In this document: one piece after another, positions 33,954-45,857 of the stretch
Layout: each line of letters begins with the position of its first letter
How positions within the stretch are numbered: the stretch's first letter is position 1
Translations under genes and position numbers: made by a program
Source: Lates calcarifer
Lineage: Eukaryota; Chordata; Actinopteri; Centropomidae
Direction of reading: 5' to 3'
NCBI RefSeq assembly: GCF_001640805.2
Contig: NC_066837.1
Coordinates: 16,972,501 to 17,036,500, forward strand
Length of the DNA stretch: 64,000 nucleotides
The notes under the pieces: generated by a model
Seen by the model: only the letters and a program-made list of their open reading frames with translations
The model's database searches: none
Told to the model about the DNA's origin: nothing

Positions 33954-36900
33954 GTAGAATATATGTTTTGATCATTTTCAGTAAATGTAAAATTAAAAGC
34001 AGGCACAATCAGGATTCAAACATACAAATCAGCATAGTTCATAACAAAAACACAAAGCCTTAAAATGTGTTTCAGTAACATTTAAAGTGAGTTGAGTATT
34101 TATTGAGACACTGTAGCAGTGTTAAGCTGAGCATTTATAAGCCAACCTCACTCATCTAAAATCCACTGGCATGAGACTGATTTCTGGACAGTTACACAAG
34201 TACGCAGTCTTCCCAGTCAGTGTCTGGCCTCGACTTAGATATAAAGTGTAGTGGCCAAATACTTATAGTCTTACACAGTCTTACTTGTTTCATACTGATT
34301 TAAAGTAAAGTGTTAAGAGTCCAAACTTGCTGAGGCTTGCTGAGTAGTTACTGTCATTAACTGAATCTTAGATGGAAGATAACTTGAGAAAAACATCCTT
34401 GAAGGCACTTGTGGTGTTCCTGTACAGCATGAAAGAGGAAGCAAGTTCTGTTGGACGAGCTATTCCCTGAATGCTTCAATGGTGACATACAACGCTGCAC
34501 TGTATGCTACACTGTATACCACCCTGCAGCTCATAAATATCACAAATATCCCCCTTTCCTCTCCTCCTCCCACTTCCTTGCTTCTCCTCCCTCCAAACCA
34601 CTCTGTCCTGCTGCTCTGTATCCACTCCTGCCTCCAGTGCTCATAAAAAGTAGAGCTGACAGGTGCTGGAGACCCAAGCCAGGGATACGAGAGAGAGAGC
34701 GGGAGAAGGGAAGATGAAGGACTCATTAACGATTTCTGGCTTTATAATTCTTGAATATTTGGTTTAAAAAATCTCAACTTCAGACTCTTTCCAAATATGT
34801 TTACGTCAGCAGCTGCCACTGAATTCAAACTGACTAGTCTGAACTGGTTTCCGATAACTAAAAGTGAAAGTATCAGTTTTCGGGTCTGGATAGTGGGAAG
34901 GAGAAGTAAACAGAAATAGTTGGGGAAGGAAAAGTAAGACGGAGGCAGGGGCAAGGTCAGTGTTAATAGCAATTTTGTTATTTTATCTGAAAACTGGAAT
35001 ATCGCCCCTCCTCCTCCTTCTCCTCTAACCTTCTACTGTACTAGTCAGCTCAGGAAGGGTTTGGAGCAATTGGGAGAGCTTAGGAGGAGCAGGATGACTT
35101 GTTTTTCTGCTATTGTGTTGTGTTGACAAGCCCTCCCATCTGAGCATCCAGCAAGGGACCACCCTCGATGACTCTCCACTCTCATAAAAGCACATTCCCC
35201 TTCAACCTTACTTGCTCTTTCTTATGCTCAAATATTAGCTTTTTAATTTTTTGTAGTGAGCCTTGTTCTGTTCTTCTAACTGGAGGTTGCAGGTTGGTAA
35301 TGATTAATCCAAGGCCCCTGCACTTCAAGTGAATCATATCTTTATTACCTCCCCACCAAAACAACAGTCAGCATCTCACTATGTACAACATAGCATGGCA
35401 TATGTAGTGCAGGTGTTGCCATAAGGGCCCAAAAATTATATTTTCTCAATCAGTTATACTTGAATCCATGTAGAAAGAAAATTCTATAGAAAATAATAAA
35501 TACTAAACAAAATACTATAGTTTTGATATCAGGGGACATGAGGTACATGTCATTTCGGTCTGTAATTAAATAAATTCAAGGAACTAACTGCCACACTTTG
35601 AACATGGAGCCAACAGGGCCCCTGAGGATCCTGGGGCCACAGGGCAGCTCCCGATGATAATCCAGCATTGGATGCCACATTATGTATAATACAGCCAATA
35701 TACAATTTATGAAGCTTTATTGGCCTAAAATATATATCATATTTGCAGTGTATCTCCCTCTAACTTCATGTCTCAAAAACTGACTGTCTTGTATCTGTAT
35801 TCTGTGCTCTGTATAGTTATTGATGATCTAACTAAAGGTCAATATAAGATGAATGTCAGAACCAGGGAACAAAGATATGGAACCAATCTGTGACACATTC
35901 CCCAGTTACCGACAACTTGTAACAGAAATAATAATAATAATGTGCAGACCAGAGTCATCTGTACAAGCTCAGCACAAGTGCTTTGAACCATAATCTCTCA
36001 AATGTGCACTCACACAGCAGAAGGCCTCCCTAAGTGGAGCACTGTCAGCAACCACACAATGCTAAGATTCACTTCAAAAACAATAAGAATATGAAGCGAG
36101 GGAGATGCACATGTGCTGACTCTTTCATAAAACTAAAAGAATGAGCAAGTTGAAAGACATGAAAGCTGAATATGTCTCAGCATATGGTTACCAGATTTGT
36201 AGCAGATTTCCGACCATACAAACACACAAATACAACCTTTCCCGGTTTTTGGGTGAGGAGGGATGAATGGGAGGAGGAATAATGATGTGAAGGGTCTGCT
36301 TCATTTCAGACTGCTAGTGGCATGTGTGCAGTTCTCTCTCTCTCTCTCTCTGTCTCTGTCTCTCTCTCTCTCTCTGTGTGTGTGTGTCTGACAGACAGCT
36401 CCATTCACAGCAATACATGCATTGAATCCGACGCTCATCTGTTACTGTCACGGAGAGGAACGATCCTGTCTGTCAGGCTGCGTGTTTCTGTGAAATGTTC
36501 AGTATTTGTTAATGTTAGCCGCAGCAATGATTCATGTGGTGGAATGAAAGGAAAATGTCAGATGAAAAAAGGAGGAAAAAAAGGCTCTGAAAAGCGATCA
36601 GTGCTTCAGTCAAAACTTGAGTCTAGTCTTTATTGTTATATGTCTGCCAAAGCAAACAGGTAATGAAAGTACAAGAGCTGCTCTCAAATTGCATTTACAT
36701 GAAAATAGAATATCTGACTTTCAAGTTATTTTAAAACAAAGTTCATGGTAGCTTACACGGAGAGAGAATATGCGGCATGTAATATTCTTTCTTTTGTGGA
36801 AAAGAGCAGACTTCACAGAAATGATTTGTGAGCACAGCTTGCACGTAAATCGTGAATGGTGGATGACTGTCACTCAGAGCTTGCAGATAAGTTTGTGAGT

Positions 36901-39105
36901 CCTCTCGCACACTCACACACTGGTGTTATGGTATTTGTTTTGATAAGTGAAGCATGAAAAAGTGAGACAAGCTGATCTTATATTGTAAATCCCAGATCTA
37001 TCAATCTAACACTGTGCTTCTGCCCTGTTTTAGAGGGGCCGTTTTTTGACCTACCTCAGTTGCAGGTGAGATAGGTATCCTGCACTCATCATGAAAGCTG
37101 TAGTAGCAGTTGTTAGGAGCAATTGATTTGAAGCAGGTATAACTGTTACTTTTCAGAGCAACAATGGGTCAAATAACAATATGAAAACAGTGTGAAAATG
37201 TGAAAGAGCTCCTTCATAGTGATGAGCTTTACTGTTTTGTTTTTAGTGAGAAAAAAAAAAAAACCTCTACAAACCCACTATTCAACACGATTCAACACCA
37301 AACACCTGACAGAAACAGTATACAACCAGCTCATAACTATATTGGAGCATTTAGCAGCTACGGAGATCAAAATCAGAGCCAAAAGAGAATTGTCAAATGA
37401 ACAATCATGTTGTTTTGTAGCTGCTAGATGTGTAAATAAGCAACTGTTTGCTACCATGTTTGACATATCAACTTAAAAGGTGATATGTCAGTGTTGTGTT
37501 CACAACTTGTTGCTGTGATCCTCAAGAGACCAAGAATCTGTTTATCATGTCAGTCACAAACATATTCTGACTCTTTCCAGGACGATGACATTGTCACATA
37601 CAAAGCTTTGAATGACTCAGTTGTCTCACAAAAACAACTGCCAAAGACCACAACACCATATGCTGTAAAACTGGAGATGTAAACGGGGGTTTAGAGGATA
37701 GATTTCTGCTTCTGTGCCAAACGTTGCCTATGATACACCCAAGAGAATAATATTAGTTATGTCGTTCACACCCAGAGCCAAAAGACATTTTGTCCAAGTT
37801 TGAGGCTCCCAGCACCTCTAAGTGTTCACCCCCCACACATTAATAATCTGAATACAGATGACACACATGCTTAAAACACATCATGCACTTATTAGATATG
37901 TAGAGCCAACACTCATGTACACACACAGAGGCTTAAATACCTACACAGGCCCACACACATTTCTCATATCGGTAAGCTTTTCTATATTCAGAATCCAAGT
38001 AATTACATGAGATAACACTGAGTTTTTAAAGGAATCCAGGCACTTTATTTCCAAGCTTTTATTGCTCTATAACCTGCGCGAAAAAGGTAAGTTTCATCGC
38101 TCCAGCTCCAAAAGAACAACAATGATTACAGTGCCAAGTGGAATAAAATCTAATAGCACCCAATAACCAGAGTATCTCTGAAAATAACTTTTAACAGTGC
38201 CAGGTAACACACCTCTCCTCCGTAGCTTAGCTGGAGTGAACATGGATTTAGGCCTCAGTTACTGTTATCCATGAATGTTTGCCTTTCCATGCTTACCTGT
38301 AATTAATTATTATGAGAAAGAAAGCTCTCAGGTCAACTGAGCCAGTGGGGGGAAATATGAAGGATCAGGTAAAGGCACGGGAGGGAAAGGGCAAAAGGTT
38401 TAATGTAAACAGGACCTATATAAACACAAACTCTTCTTTATATGATGTTGTGTGGGCAGGAACTCATAAATACAGATTGTTTTCTGCCATTTAGGAGGGC
38501 AAATTTAATGTTGTGCTGTGTAACAAGCCACATCTTTATCCTGTTAAACTTTATTAATTTGGCTTCAGCTTTCATCCAGACTTTATAGGCCTTCAAAATG
38601 CCTGAATCCCAGAGGTAGGGCTTGTTGAACAGGGCTCACCCACTGTTAGCTGTGTAAACAGCTGTAAACCACACACAGACACACACATGCTGCAGAGGAA
38701 AGAAACAGTGAATCCATAGGAACTGAGAAAAGAGATGCTCAAAGTTGGATCTCAAAGGGGCACTGTATAAACACCATGTAATACCATGTGTACTGGCCAA
38801 ATGCAGAAATTGAACACTGCAAATATTCAGAGGTGAGGGCAAAAAATGTGACATATTATACAAGATGTTTCAGATGACAGGCTGCAAGTTGTAATCAAAT
38901 TAATGAAAAATACCACAGCTTAATTTGAGTCATTTGTAACTTATTTAGCAGTTTTAATACAAGAATTCAACATTTGGCAACAAGTATGTATAAGATTAAA
39001 TGTTGATTCTTGACTTTGGAAACAGTAGCTGACAAAACAGTCTCTCCTGTCATACTGTACAGGCTTCCTCAGAGGATGGAGTTTGACATTATATTTAAAT
39101 TACAA
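33954..39105. other. Right edge of the array and intergenic DNA; no supported gene
   Basis: Array-related sequence fades out near 34090. From there I find no frame with family similarity or convincing codon use. There are short AAT repeats near 35928 and a CT/GT microsatellite at 36333-36388. Frames at 34451-34726 run on both strands and reflect composition. Confidence 0.55.
36333..36388. repeat. (CT)n/(GT)n microsatellite
   Basis: Mostly CT dinucleotides with a few GTCT interruptions, changing to GT at the right end. Confidence 0.95.
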
Positions 39106-39107
39106 GT

Positions 39108-39282
39108 GATGGGGGTGCCCCTGTAGCTGAATGGTTGGGGCATGCACTACATGGGCTTAAGCAGCTGGTCCCTGGATCAACTCCCAGTTCAGCCAGACCT
39201 TTACTGCGTGTCTTTCCATTGCTCTCTCTCCCTGTTTCCTGTCTAAATAAAGGTGAACCCCCACCCCACCCCCAAAAAAAGT
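39108..39282 (+). mobile_element. tRNA-derived SINE
   Basis: The head resembles a tRNA gene: an A-box-like 'tagctgaatggttggggc' and a B-box-like 'ggatcaactcc' about 40 bp later. The body ends in 'tttcctgtctaaataaaggt', typical of fish tRNA SINEs, followed by an A/C-rich tail. It has diverged too far in the arms to be a working tRNA gene. Confidence 0.8.
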
Positions 39283-41340
39283 TTTTAGACGTGTGTGTTT
39301 GGTCAGGAGACACTAAAAACATTTAAATTAGGAGCTGGAGAAATAAATATAACTGATAAAAATTCAATGCTAAAAAATATATATGAACATACAATATTTT
39401 TTCATGTATTTTATGAGTGTAAAAATGCTGTTGAGGTAGGTATTTATGAATATATAAGTATCATAATTACTTTATGTATAGGGTTAAAATCTGAATTAAT
39501 ATCAGTCCTTTGTTCCTATGGAAGTTCAACCTGTCTCATTCCCTCCCATCAACACCTTCCTAAAACACACACACACAGAAACCGGACATGTTTTGACAGG
39601 TGGTCATCGCTGGTTTACACTGTATAATAGCAGCCTACAGAAGTTCCTCTGGGAACGGAAGAGGAGATGGAAAGTGAGCAAGTGCTTGTGTGTGTGTGTG
39701 TGTGTGGATATGTTTGTGTTATGTATAAAACCAAATGACAGACAACCAGAGCAAACACACACGCACACACACAGAAAAAGTAGAGAGAGCCTCCGTCTCC
39801 TTCTTGATTGAGCAAGAGGGCTGAACGTTATTTCAGTCACAATGCGTCCAGTTGTCACTGAGCCCCATGACCAAAAGCCTTTTCATTCCCTTCTCTCTAT
39901 TTCACAAACCACCAAACCTCACATCTGGTGGACAGATGTCTATCTCTCCTCCACGTCTTGTTTTCTCTATCTTTCTCTCCTTCTTTTTCCTTTAGGCAGG
40001 CCTGGTGTTAATCCCACTCTCCTCCACCTGGTCCAGACCACCCACACATCAGGCGGTGCAGCAGCAGCCCACCAGCAGAGAGCATGTGTGTGTGTGTTTA
40101 TGAGTGAGTGTGTGGCAGTGTGTATTACACAACGTCATGCAGACAAAAGAAGAACTGTACTTGCATTCACACAGAAGCAATAATGAAATGCTGAAACGTG
40201 GAATTAAATACACAAGTACAAATTAATAGTGTCCAAAATAGATTTCATTCTGTTTGCATGTCTCTGAAAGCTAATAAACATTCATCAGACTCATGTCGTT
40301 TTATAGCTGTACCAAATATCATGGCACTCAACCCAACAATCCCCAGTTTACAAACAGCACAAGCTGATATGTGGAAATATGGACAGAAAACAACGGTGTG
40401 TTGTTTTTTGTTCTTTAAGAGAGAAGAAGCACTTGTTCAGGCTGGTGAGTTGAGGCTTTTTCCACTTGAGACAAAAAAATGGGGAAAATTCAATTTTACC
40501 ATGTTGATTTTTAAATCAGTGTCTACTGGATGGTTAAGATCTTGGCTTGCCTGCAATTTTTTCTGAATTAAAGAGTTAAAGAGAGTCTATTTTCTTTGTG
40601 TACATGGCACGGACTGACATTTTTCTACACTGTTACACTTTTATGGATGTAAGTGCTGTGTATCTTGCAGGAGGACTATTGCCAGCTCAAATCATACACC
40701 TGATGATGCATCCCAAGGCTAAACAGTATTATCCTTGATTAAGTATAAGCTGTCTCTGTTTTTAAAGTCAACTCATCCTGATTTTAAAAAAAGTGTAATA
40801 GCGACTATAAGCATACCATACCATGACAAATACTACTAAAATATCCCATCATAAACTCAGGCAAGCGGATTGGAGGGTTCAGACGTTTAATAAAAAGCCT
40901 TTGTCTCCATCTAGTGGTGAAAAAACAAAAGCACCGAAACTATAAAATCTGCACAGTAGACAGTTGCAAGTTGGCCTGCATTTATCTTACCCAGTTGCCT
41001 CAAAGCAAATCACACCATACAGAACATTTCCAACATCCAACTACTACAAAGCAAACTTAATAGAATCTAAATATGTTTAAGTGGTGCTGGTTATTTATTC
41101 ATTTATAGTAGGCCTAATTTCTACTCGGTGTTATTCAGTTTGACCATCAAATGAATCATCTATCCATCACCTGGCTATTTATCTTTGGTCCTTACAATTT
41201 TCAGCAAGAGACCAAGACTAAAATTAAATTTAAAATTCCAGTCAAAACTAACTCAATCACTGGCGGAACAAAGACCAGACAATATTTCTAAGCTTTCTAG
41301 GGCACCAAACATTTCTATAGGAGGAAAGTTTGCTTTTTCC
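39283..41340. other. Intergenic; no supported gene
   Basis: AC and GT microsatellites lie near 39560 and 39690-39706. The open frames at 39295-40566 overlap each other on both strands and lack motifs. I see nothing I can name. Confidence 0.55.
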
Positions 41341-41349
41341 AACCCTCCG

Positions 41350-41576
41350 TGATCCTTTAACTCATCACGGCGCGCGCCCTTTACCTATAAGACGGTGACG
41401 TCAGACGCCACAAATCGCACACCTGGGAGCACTCAGCAGGCGGTGTCGGTGGCTCCTTGGCCGGGCTGAAATTTAAAAGTCCGGGGGCTTAATAGCAAAA
41501 CTGCCCTTGTCAAAAAGTTCGGAAAAGCTAAGAGACACCGGGAAGACAGGAGGAGCTCGGAGCCTCACTGAGAAAG
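41350..41576 (+). promoter_or_regulatory. GC-rich promoter-like region with a perfect CRE
   Basis: A local GC and CpG rise (gcgcgcgccc at about 41370) with a full-palindrome CRE, TGACGTCA, at 41396-41403. A TATA-like 'atttaaaag' lies near 41471. Downstream is a purine-rich transcript-like stretch containing 'agacaccgggaagac', then a possible splice donor at 41577 or 41581. The direction (plus) is inferred from the donors downstream. Confidence 0.55.
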
Positions 41577-43134
41577 GTTGGTAAAGCTTCTAAGTTAGCC
41601 GAGGTCACTATCAGCTGTGTCAACACGTGTTTAGCCCGTGAAGTTTGTAATTTATTGTAGCCCGTTTGTTCAGACTAACATGTTTAACCTTACCGCACTG
41701 TGGGAACGCAGGCTTTTGCACCATATGATGTATCGTTTTCATTAAATCTGCATATTTAAATATAAGGACACAGAATTTAGCAATGGTCTGAATGGTGTGT
41801 GGTCGCTCACAGTCACCGGGTTAACCCACAATGCTGTAAGCCCCTACTAGTTATGATCGGATACAATTCCGAAATAGTAAATGCGCTTGATTAATACATT
41901 TTGGTCCTTTTGTAACCGCACAAACGCAGCAATGTGAGCAAATTAAGTGACAGGCCTCGCGGCCTCCAGCGCGAGCACCATTTTGATAAGAAGGCTTCTG
42001 TGCAAAAGGCCTGACAGGGGGAGAATACTTTGACTGCTTTGTTTGCTTGTTTTATTTATTTTAAGTGAATATAAACTGAGAGTGTGGTGGTTAAGAAATT
42101 CAGCCATACTATCCGTATCGCAACTCCAAAACAGTTGTCAAACAATCAAACAAGTGGATGCAGGCCTCTCCGGGTGCTGTACAACATGGAACAGTTGCTG
42201 CAGTGTAAACCAGCTGAGGATTTGAGAGTCAATGTCCACTAAGATGACATTTTTTTTAATCAATAACAGAACGATGCCCTCCTGTAAGCTGTGATGAAAA
42301 GACACCGGGAGAAACTCGTCCTCTAAAACTCAACAAGAAAAGTAAGTGATGTGATTATTGCGGTCAGGTGTGCTGGTTCCTGTTAGGCCCATTTGTAACG
42401 TTTTAATTTGACTGCACCCGGGGACGTACACATTTGAAGCATATATGCCCTTTTATCGCGTTTATCTACATATAATACAGATATACTAAAACAAATTTTA
42501 TGGTATGAGAATTACCAAACCGTCGAGGCTCGAGACATCTATCAAACTAACCTGTTTTTTGTTTGTTTTTTTCCCGCAGGTAGATCTACGAACCAGTAAG
42601 ACAATTTTTTTCTTTTTTTATTCTGTGTGTTTTTGGCCGCCGCGCCGCGCTCTCACAAACACGCACACATGCACGCACACTGACTTTTACATCCTCCCCT
42701 CTCTGTCTCTTTGCTGTGAATTGCTATGTCTTGTCATGGCCGCCGCGTCATGACTGCTTGTTGGTCTGCTTGAAATGTTTTTATGTGTTATATGTGTCAT
42801 ATGTGTCTTTGCTTGGCTGCCGCGCCAAGACTATATATTTTTTTTTTAAAAAAACATCCGCCGACATAGCCCTAGTCTGCGCATCCAATTTGACCACCAT
42901 GGCCACCCATTATTCCGCGTGTCCGTAAGCTACAACATGGCCACCTGTGTTTGTCTCTGTCTTTCCATTTCTCTTTGTTTTTCTTCTCTCAGGAACAGAT
43001 AGCTGATCAACTGTGTGGGGAGGGATGGCCTCCTAACACAATTGGAACATTTAGTGGTCTTGTTGTTTTGGATAGTGAGTTTATTTAGAGGACTGCAGGC
43101 TGGTTGGAAGAGGGAGAGAAATCTGTTTGTTTTT

Positions 43135-43440
43135 TGAACCTAAATGCTCAGTAAGAAAAAGGTTGGCTCTGGTTTGATAAGCTAGTGATGGTGTGACCAG
43201 GAAGAGTGAGACATAGGGTCAGAGTTAGACTGATGTGGTGCAGAGACTGAAGGCTCTGTGATGGCTCCAGACAGGTTTTGTTAGGTTGTTTATTAGTGGC
43301 TCTGTGGTGTTGAGTGTGAGACAGGGAAGGTTTTTGTGTACAATGATTTGATGGAGCTGCAGTAGACAATAGTAATGGAGAGTTTTTGTAGTGTGGCATA
43401 AACAAAGGTTGTGCTAAAAATCAGGTGTATTGAAGGTGCT
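43135..43440. repeat. Diverged tandem copy, left (pairs with 45060-45265)
   Basis: Shared stretches in the same order include 'cagyaagaaaaag', 'tttgtgtaca.tgatttgat', 'ggagctgca' and 'gtattg.aggtgc'. The second copy lies about 1.9 kb to the right and has gained a hairpin. The pair shows that the locus grew by tandem duplication. Confidence 0.6.
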
Positions 43441-44285
43441 TTGTCTTATTGATTTCTGTCTAATAAGCTTGGATCAATATTTGTGAACTAATTTTTCCTT
43501 TTTAGGTAAATCTACAATCGGTGAGTCCCATTTTTATATTCTTTAATTCTATGTTGCGTTTTTGGATGGTCGCTGTGCCTTCCTGATTATGTCTCTCTAT
43601 AGCAGGGCTGAACAATTAATCAAAACATTAGTCAGAAGAATTTTATTTTTAAGTGAAAACAAAACTTAAAAAATAAAAATACTATCTCTAAATAATTCCT
43701 CCAGCCCTGCTCTAGATTTATGTTTTGAGTGACTTTTTTTAGACTGTAATAAAAATCCTCTAGGATTGTCTGTTTCTTTGTGTTAGTACATCATCACAAA
43801 ACACATTTCCACTGTCATCACAGGTTGTCATTTTCACTATTTTAGAAATAAAATAGATTCTAGAAACCCATGAAATTAGTTTGGAAACAAATTTATCTGA
43901 AAGCATGGAAAAACTTATTGATTAGCCTTAAACACACATTGTGAGCAGCCTTAACTTAGAACTGGAGATTATTCATGCAGTTTCAACATCAAACGGTCCA
44001 GAGCTTTGTCAGAATCACTGGAACAAAAGTCTGTGCTCTTGTGTGCGACGTGACCATTTGTTCATCCGTCCAATGTGGTTGCGCGTCCGTTGTCCAACAT
44101 ATTTGTTTCCTGGAGGATCTCTGAACAGAATTTTCCTTGAGGATCTTCAACAGGTCTTAGTGGACCTACAATCTTCAAAAGTAAGTGCTGTTTTTTTACT
44201 TTGTGCTGGGGTTTTGCTGGGCTGCTGTGCCATAACTAACCAATTTCATTTTCAGCCTTCATCTGGACTTCACTTTACAAAAGAA

Positions 44286-44870
44286 GAGGATTGCGTCTTT
44301 GTTTGTTATTTTTTTTGTTATTTTTGTGCCGCCGTGCAATCTCCAATCTCTATCCCTCACCCTTTTATCTCGGCTGCCAAGCCGATCTACCGATCTATCC
44401 CTTTTCCTCGTTCATCCATCCAACATGACTGCCGATCAGTCTAAAAGAAAAAAAAAAACCAAAAACAAAAAAAAAAACCCCAAAAAAAGTGAGGATTGCG
44501 TCTTTGTTTGTTATTTTTTTTGTTATTTTTGTGCCGCCGTGCAATCTCCAATCTCTATCCCTCACCCTTTTATCTCGGCTGCCAAGCCGATCTACCGATC
44601 TATCCCTTTTCCTCGTTCATCCATCCAACATGACTGCCGATCAGTCTAAAAAAAAAAAAAAAAAACAAAAACAAAAAAAAAACCCCAAAAAAAGTGAGGA
44701 TTGCGTCTTTGTTTGTTATTTTTTTTGTTATTTTTGTGCCGCCGTGCAATCTCCAATCTCTATCCCTCACCCTTTTATCTCGGCTGCCAAGCCGATCTCT
44801 ACCGATCTATCCCTTTCTTCGTTTATCCGTCCAACGTGGCCATCTGCTCGTTACAATTTAGCCACTGTTC
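44286..44870. repeat. 205-bp tandem triplicate
   Basis: Units start at 44286, 44491 and 44696 with 'gaggattgcgtctttg', an exact 205-bp period. Units 1 and 2 are almost identical and end in A-rich linkers with short C runs. Unit 3 diverges after about 44810. Open frames through it repeat the same peptide and are a result of the duplication, not evidence of a gene. Confidence 0.9.
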
Positions 44871-44886
44871 GTCCATCCGTCCTTCA

Positions 44887-44917
44887 AATAATCTAAACAT
44901 ATGATGTTTAGATTATT
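44887..44917. other. Perfect hairpin, 14-bp stem
   Basis: aataatctaaacat (44887-44900), loop atg, atgtttagattatt (44904-44917). Perfect complementarity, AT-rich. Confidence 0.9.
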
Positions 44918-44977
44918 AGAAAGACGGACAACCTATAAAGTGCCATTTCTTTTACTTGTATTGATACTGCTTTTATA

Positions 44978-45024
44978 TAGATGACTGCATGAATGGGTCT
45001 CCTACCCATTCATGCACTCATCTA
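44978..45024. other. Near-perfect hairpin, 21-position stem with one mismatch
   Basis: Left arm 44978-44998 and right arm 45004-45024 pair at 20 of 21 positions around the 5-nt loop ctcct. The inner 13 bp (tgcatgaatgggt with acccattcatgca) are perfect. Shorter than a usual microRNA precursor. Confidence 0.9.
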
Positions 45025-45083
45025 CACAAGCTTTTGAGAGAATTTTTTTTTTTTTTTTCCTTTGAGCCTGTACATGCAGCAAG

Positions 45084-45115
45084 AAAAAGACTGACTCTCT
45101 TTGAGTCAGTTTTTT
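45084..45115. other. Hairpin followed by a T run
   Basis: actgactc (45090-45097), loop tcttt, gagtcagt (45103-45110). An A run on the left can pair with the T run on the right if one G is bulged. The related segment at about 43150 has no such hairpin. Confidence 0.8.
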
Positions 45116-45857
45116 TCTTTTGATTGTGAGTAGATTTTGTGTACATGATTTGATAGAGCTGCATTAGATGATGGTGATGATAGGAATGGAAAGTTTTTTG
45201 TAATGTGGTGCAGATGAAGGTTATCAGCCTGTCAGTTGTGTATTGTAGGTGCCTTGTCATGGCTGCTGTCTTGCAACAAAGCCTTAAGTCTGTCCATCTT
45301 TTGTTTGTCCATCTTTTGTCCATGTTTTTGATGGCTGCCATGCTATCACTTGTGGCAGCACCTTTCTGCCTCTGTGTTTGTCAATTTATGTTTGCGTGTC
45401 TGTCAACCATGTGCTGTGGTTCTACTTTGCCGCCGTGTGAAGGAAAACCACAGTGCCATGATTGTCTGTTTTGCGTTTTTGCCATTTGTCCATCCAAGAT
45501 GACTGCCAATCCATTCGTCTACCCGTCTTAGTCTGTAAAATCGGTGTTGTATTTTTCCTGGTGAATCTACAAACAAGTAAGTCCCATGTTTGTTTAATTA
45601 TGGCTGCCATGCCAGTCCTTTCTTTCCCTGTCTCTCACATGAACACGCACACATGCACACACACTGATCCTTACACTCTCCCTATCCACTGTCTTTTTCC
45701 AATTGTTGTGTCTTGGCCGCCGCGCCTCTCAAAAACACGCACACATGCACACACACTGATACTGACACTGTGTGTCTGTCTTTGTCTATGTCTGTCTGTG
45801 CCTTGCTTGTGTCAGTTGGTCTTTGTCTTTCTGTGTCTCTCTTTGTTTGTCTGTGTC

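Larger units (their letters stand above)
292..34090. repeat. Tandem segmental duplication array carrying neu3-like genes (about 11-12 kb units)
   Basis: The same blocks recur in the same order. Landmark offsets are 11,328 bp (4025 to 15353), 11,010 bp (15353 to 26363), 11,951 bp (11107 to 23058) and 9,632 bp (23058 to 32690). Unit 1 is about 2572-13899, unit 2 about 13900-25408, unit 3 about 25409-33232, with a partial fourth block to about 34090. Copy A (1273-2571) closes an earlier unit that lies mostly outside the window. Units 2 and 3 share derived changes absent from unit 1: a roughly 30-bp stretch near 15112/26122, loss of about 180 bp near 15565/26575, and an extra internal duplication at about 17.9-19.8 kb and 28.9-30.8 kb. 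They are therefore the youngest pair. Confidence 0.92.

Noticed and set aside
34451..34726. 88-aa open frames on both strands
   Set aside because: Overlapping antisense frames in CT/GA-rich sequence with no family similarity and no splice or start context.
39118..39190. Possible tRNA gene
   Set aside because: The A- and B-box-like sequences are there, but the arms do not pair well and the body continues into a SINE with a fish-SINE tail.
43941..44896. Open frames of 116-167 aa across the 205-bp triplicate
   Set aside because: They repeat one peptide three times in different frames because the DNA is duplicated. They run through A-runs of varying length that would break the frame.
44978..45024. 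microRNA precursor
   Set aside because: The stem is nearly perfect but only 21 positions long with a 5-nt loop, too short for a usual precursor. Kept as a hairpin only.
45084..45115. Bacterial-type intrinsic terminator
   Set aside because: The hairpin plus T run fits the form, but the DNA is vertebrate nuclear sequence where such terminators do not act.
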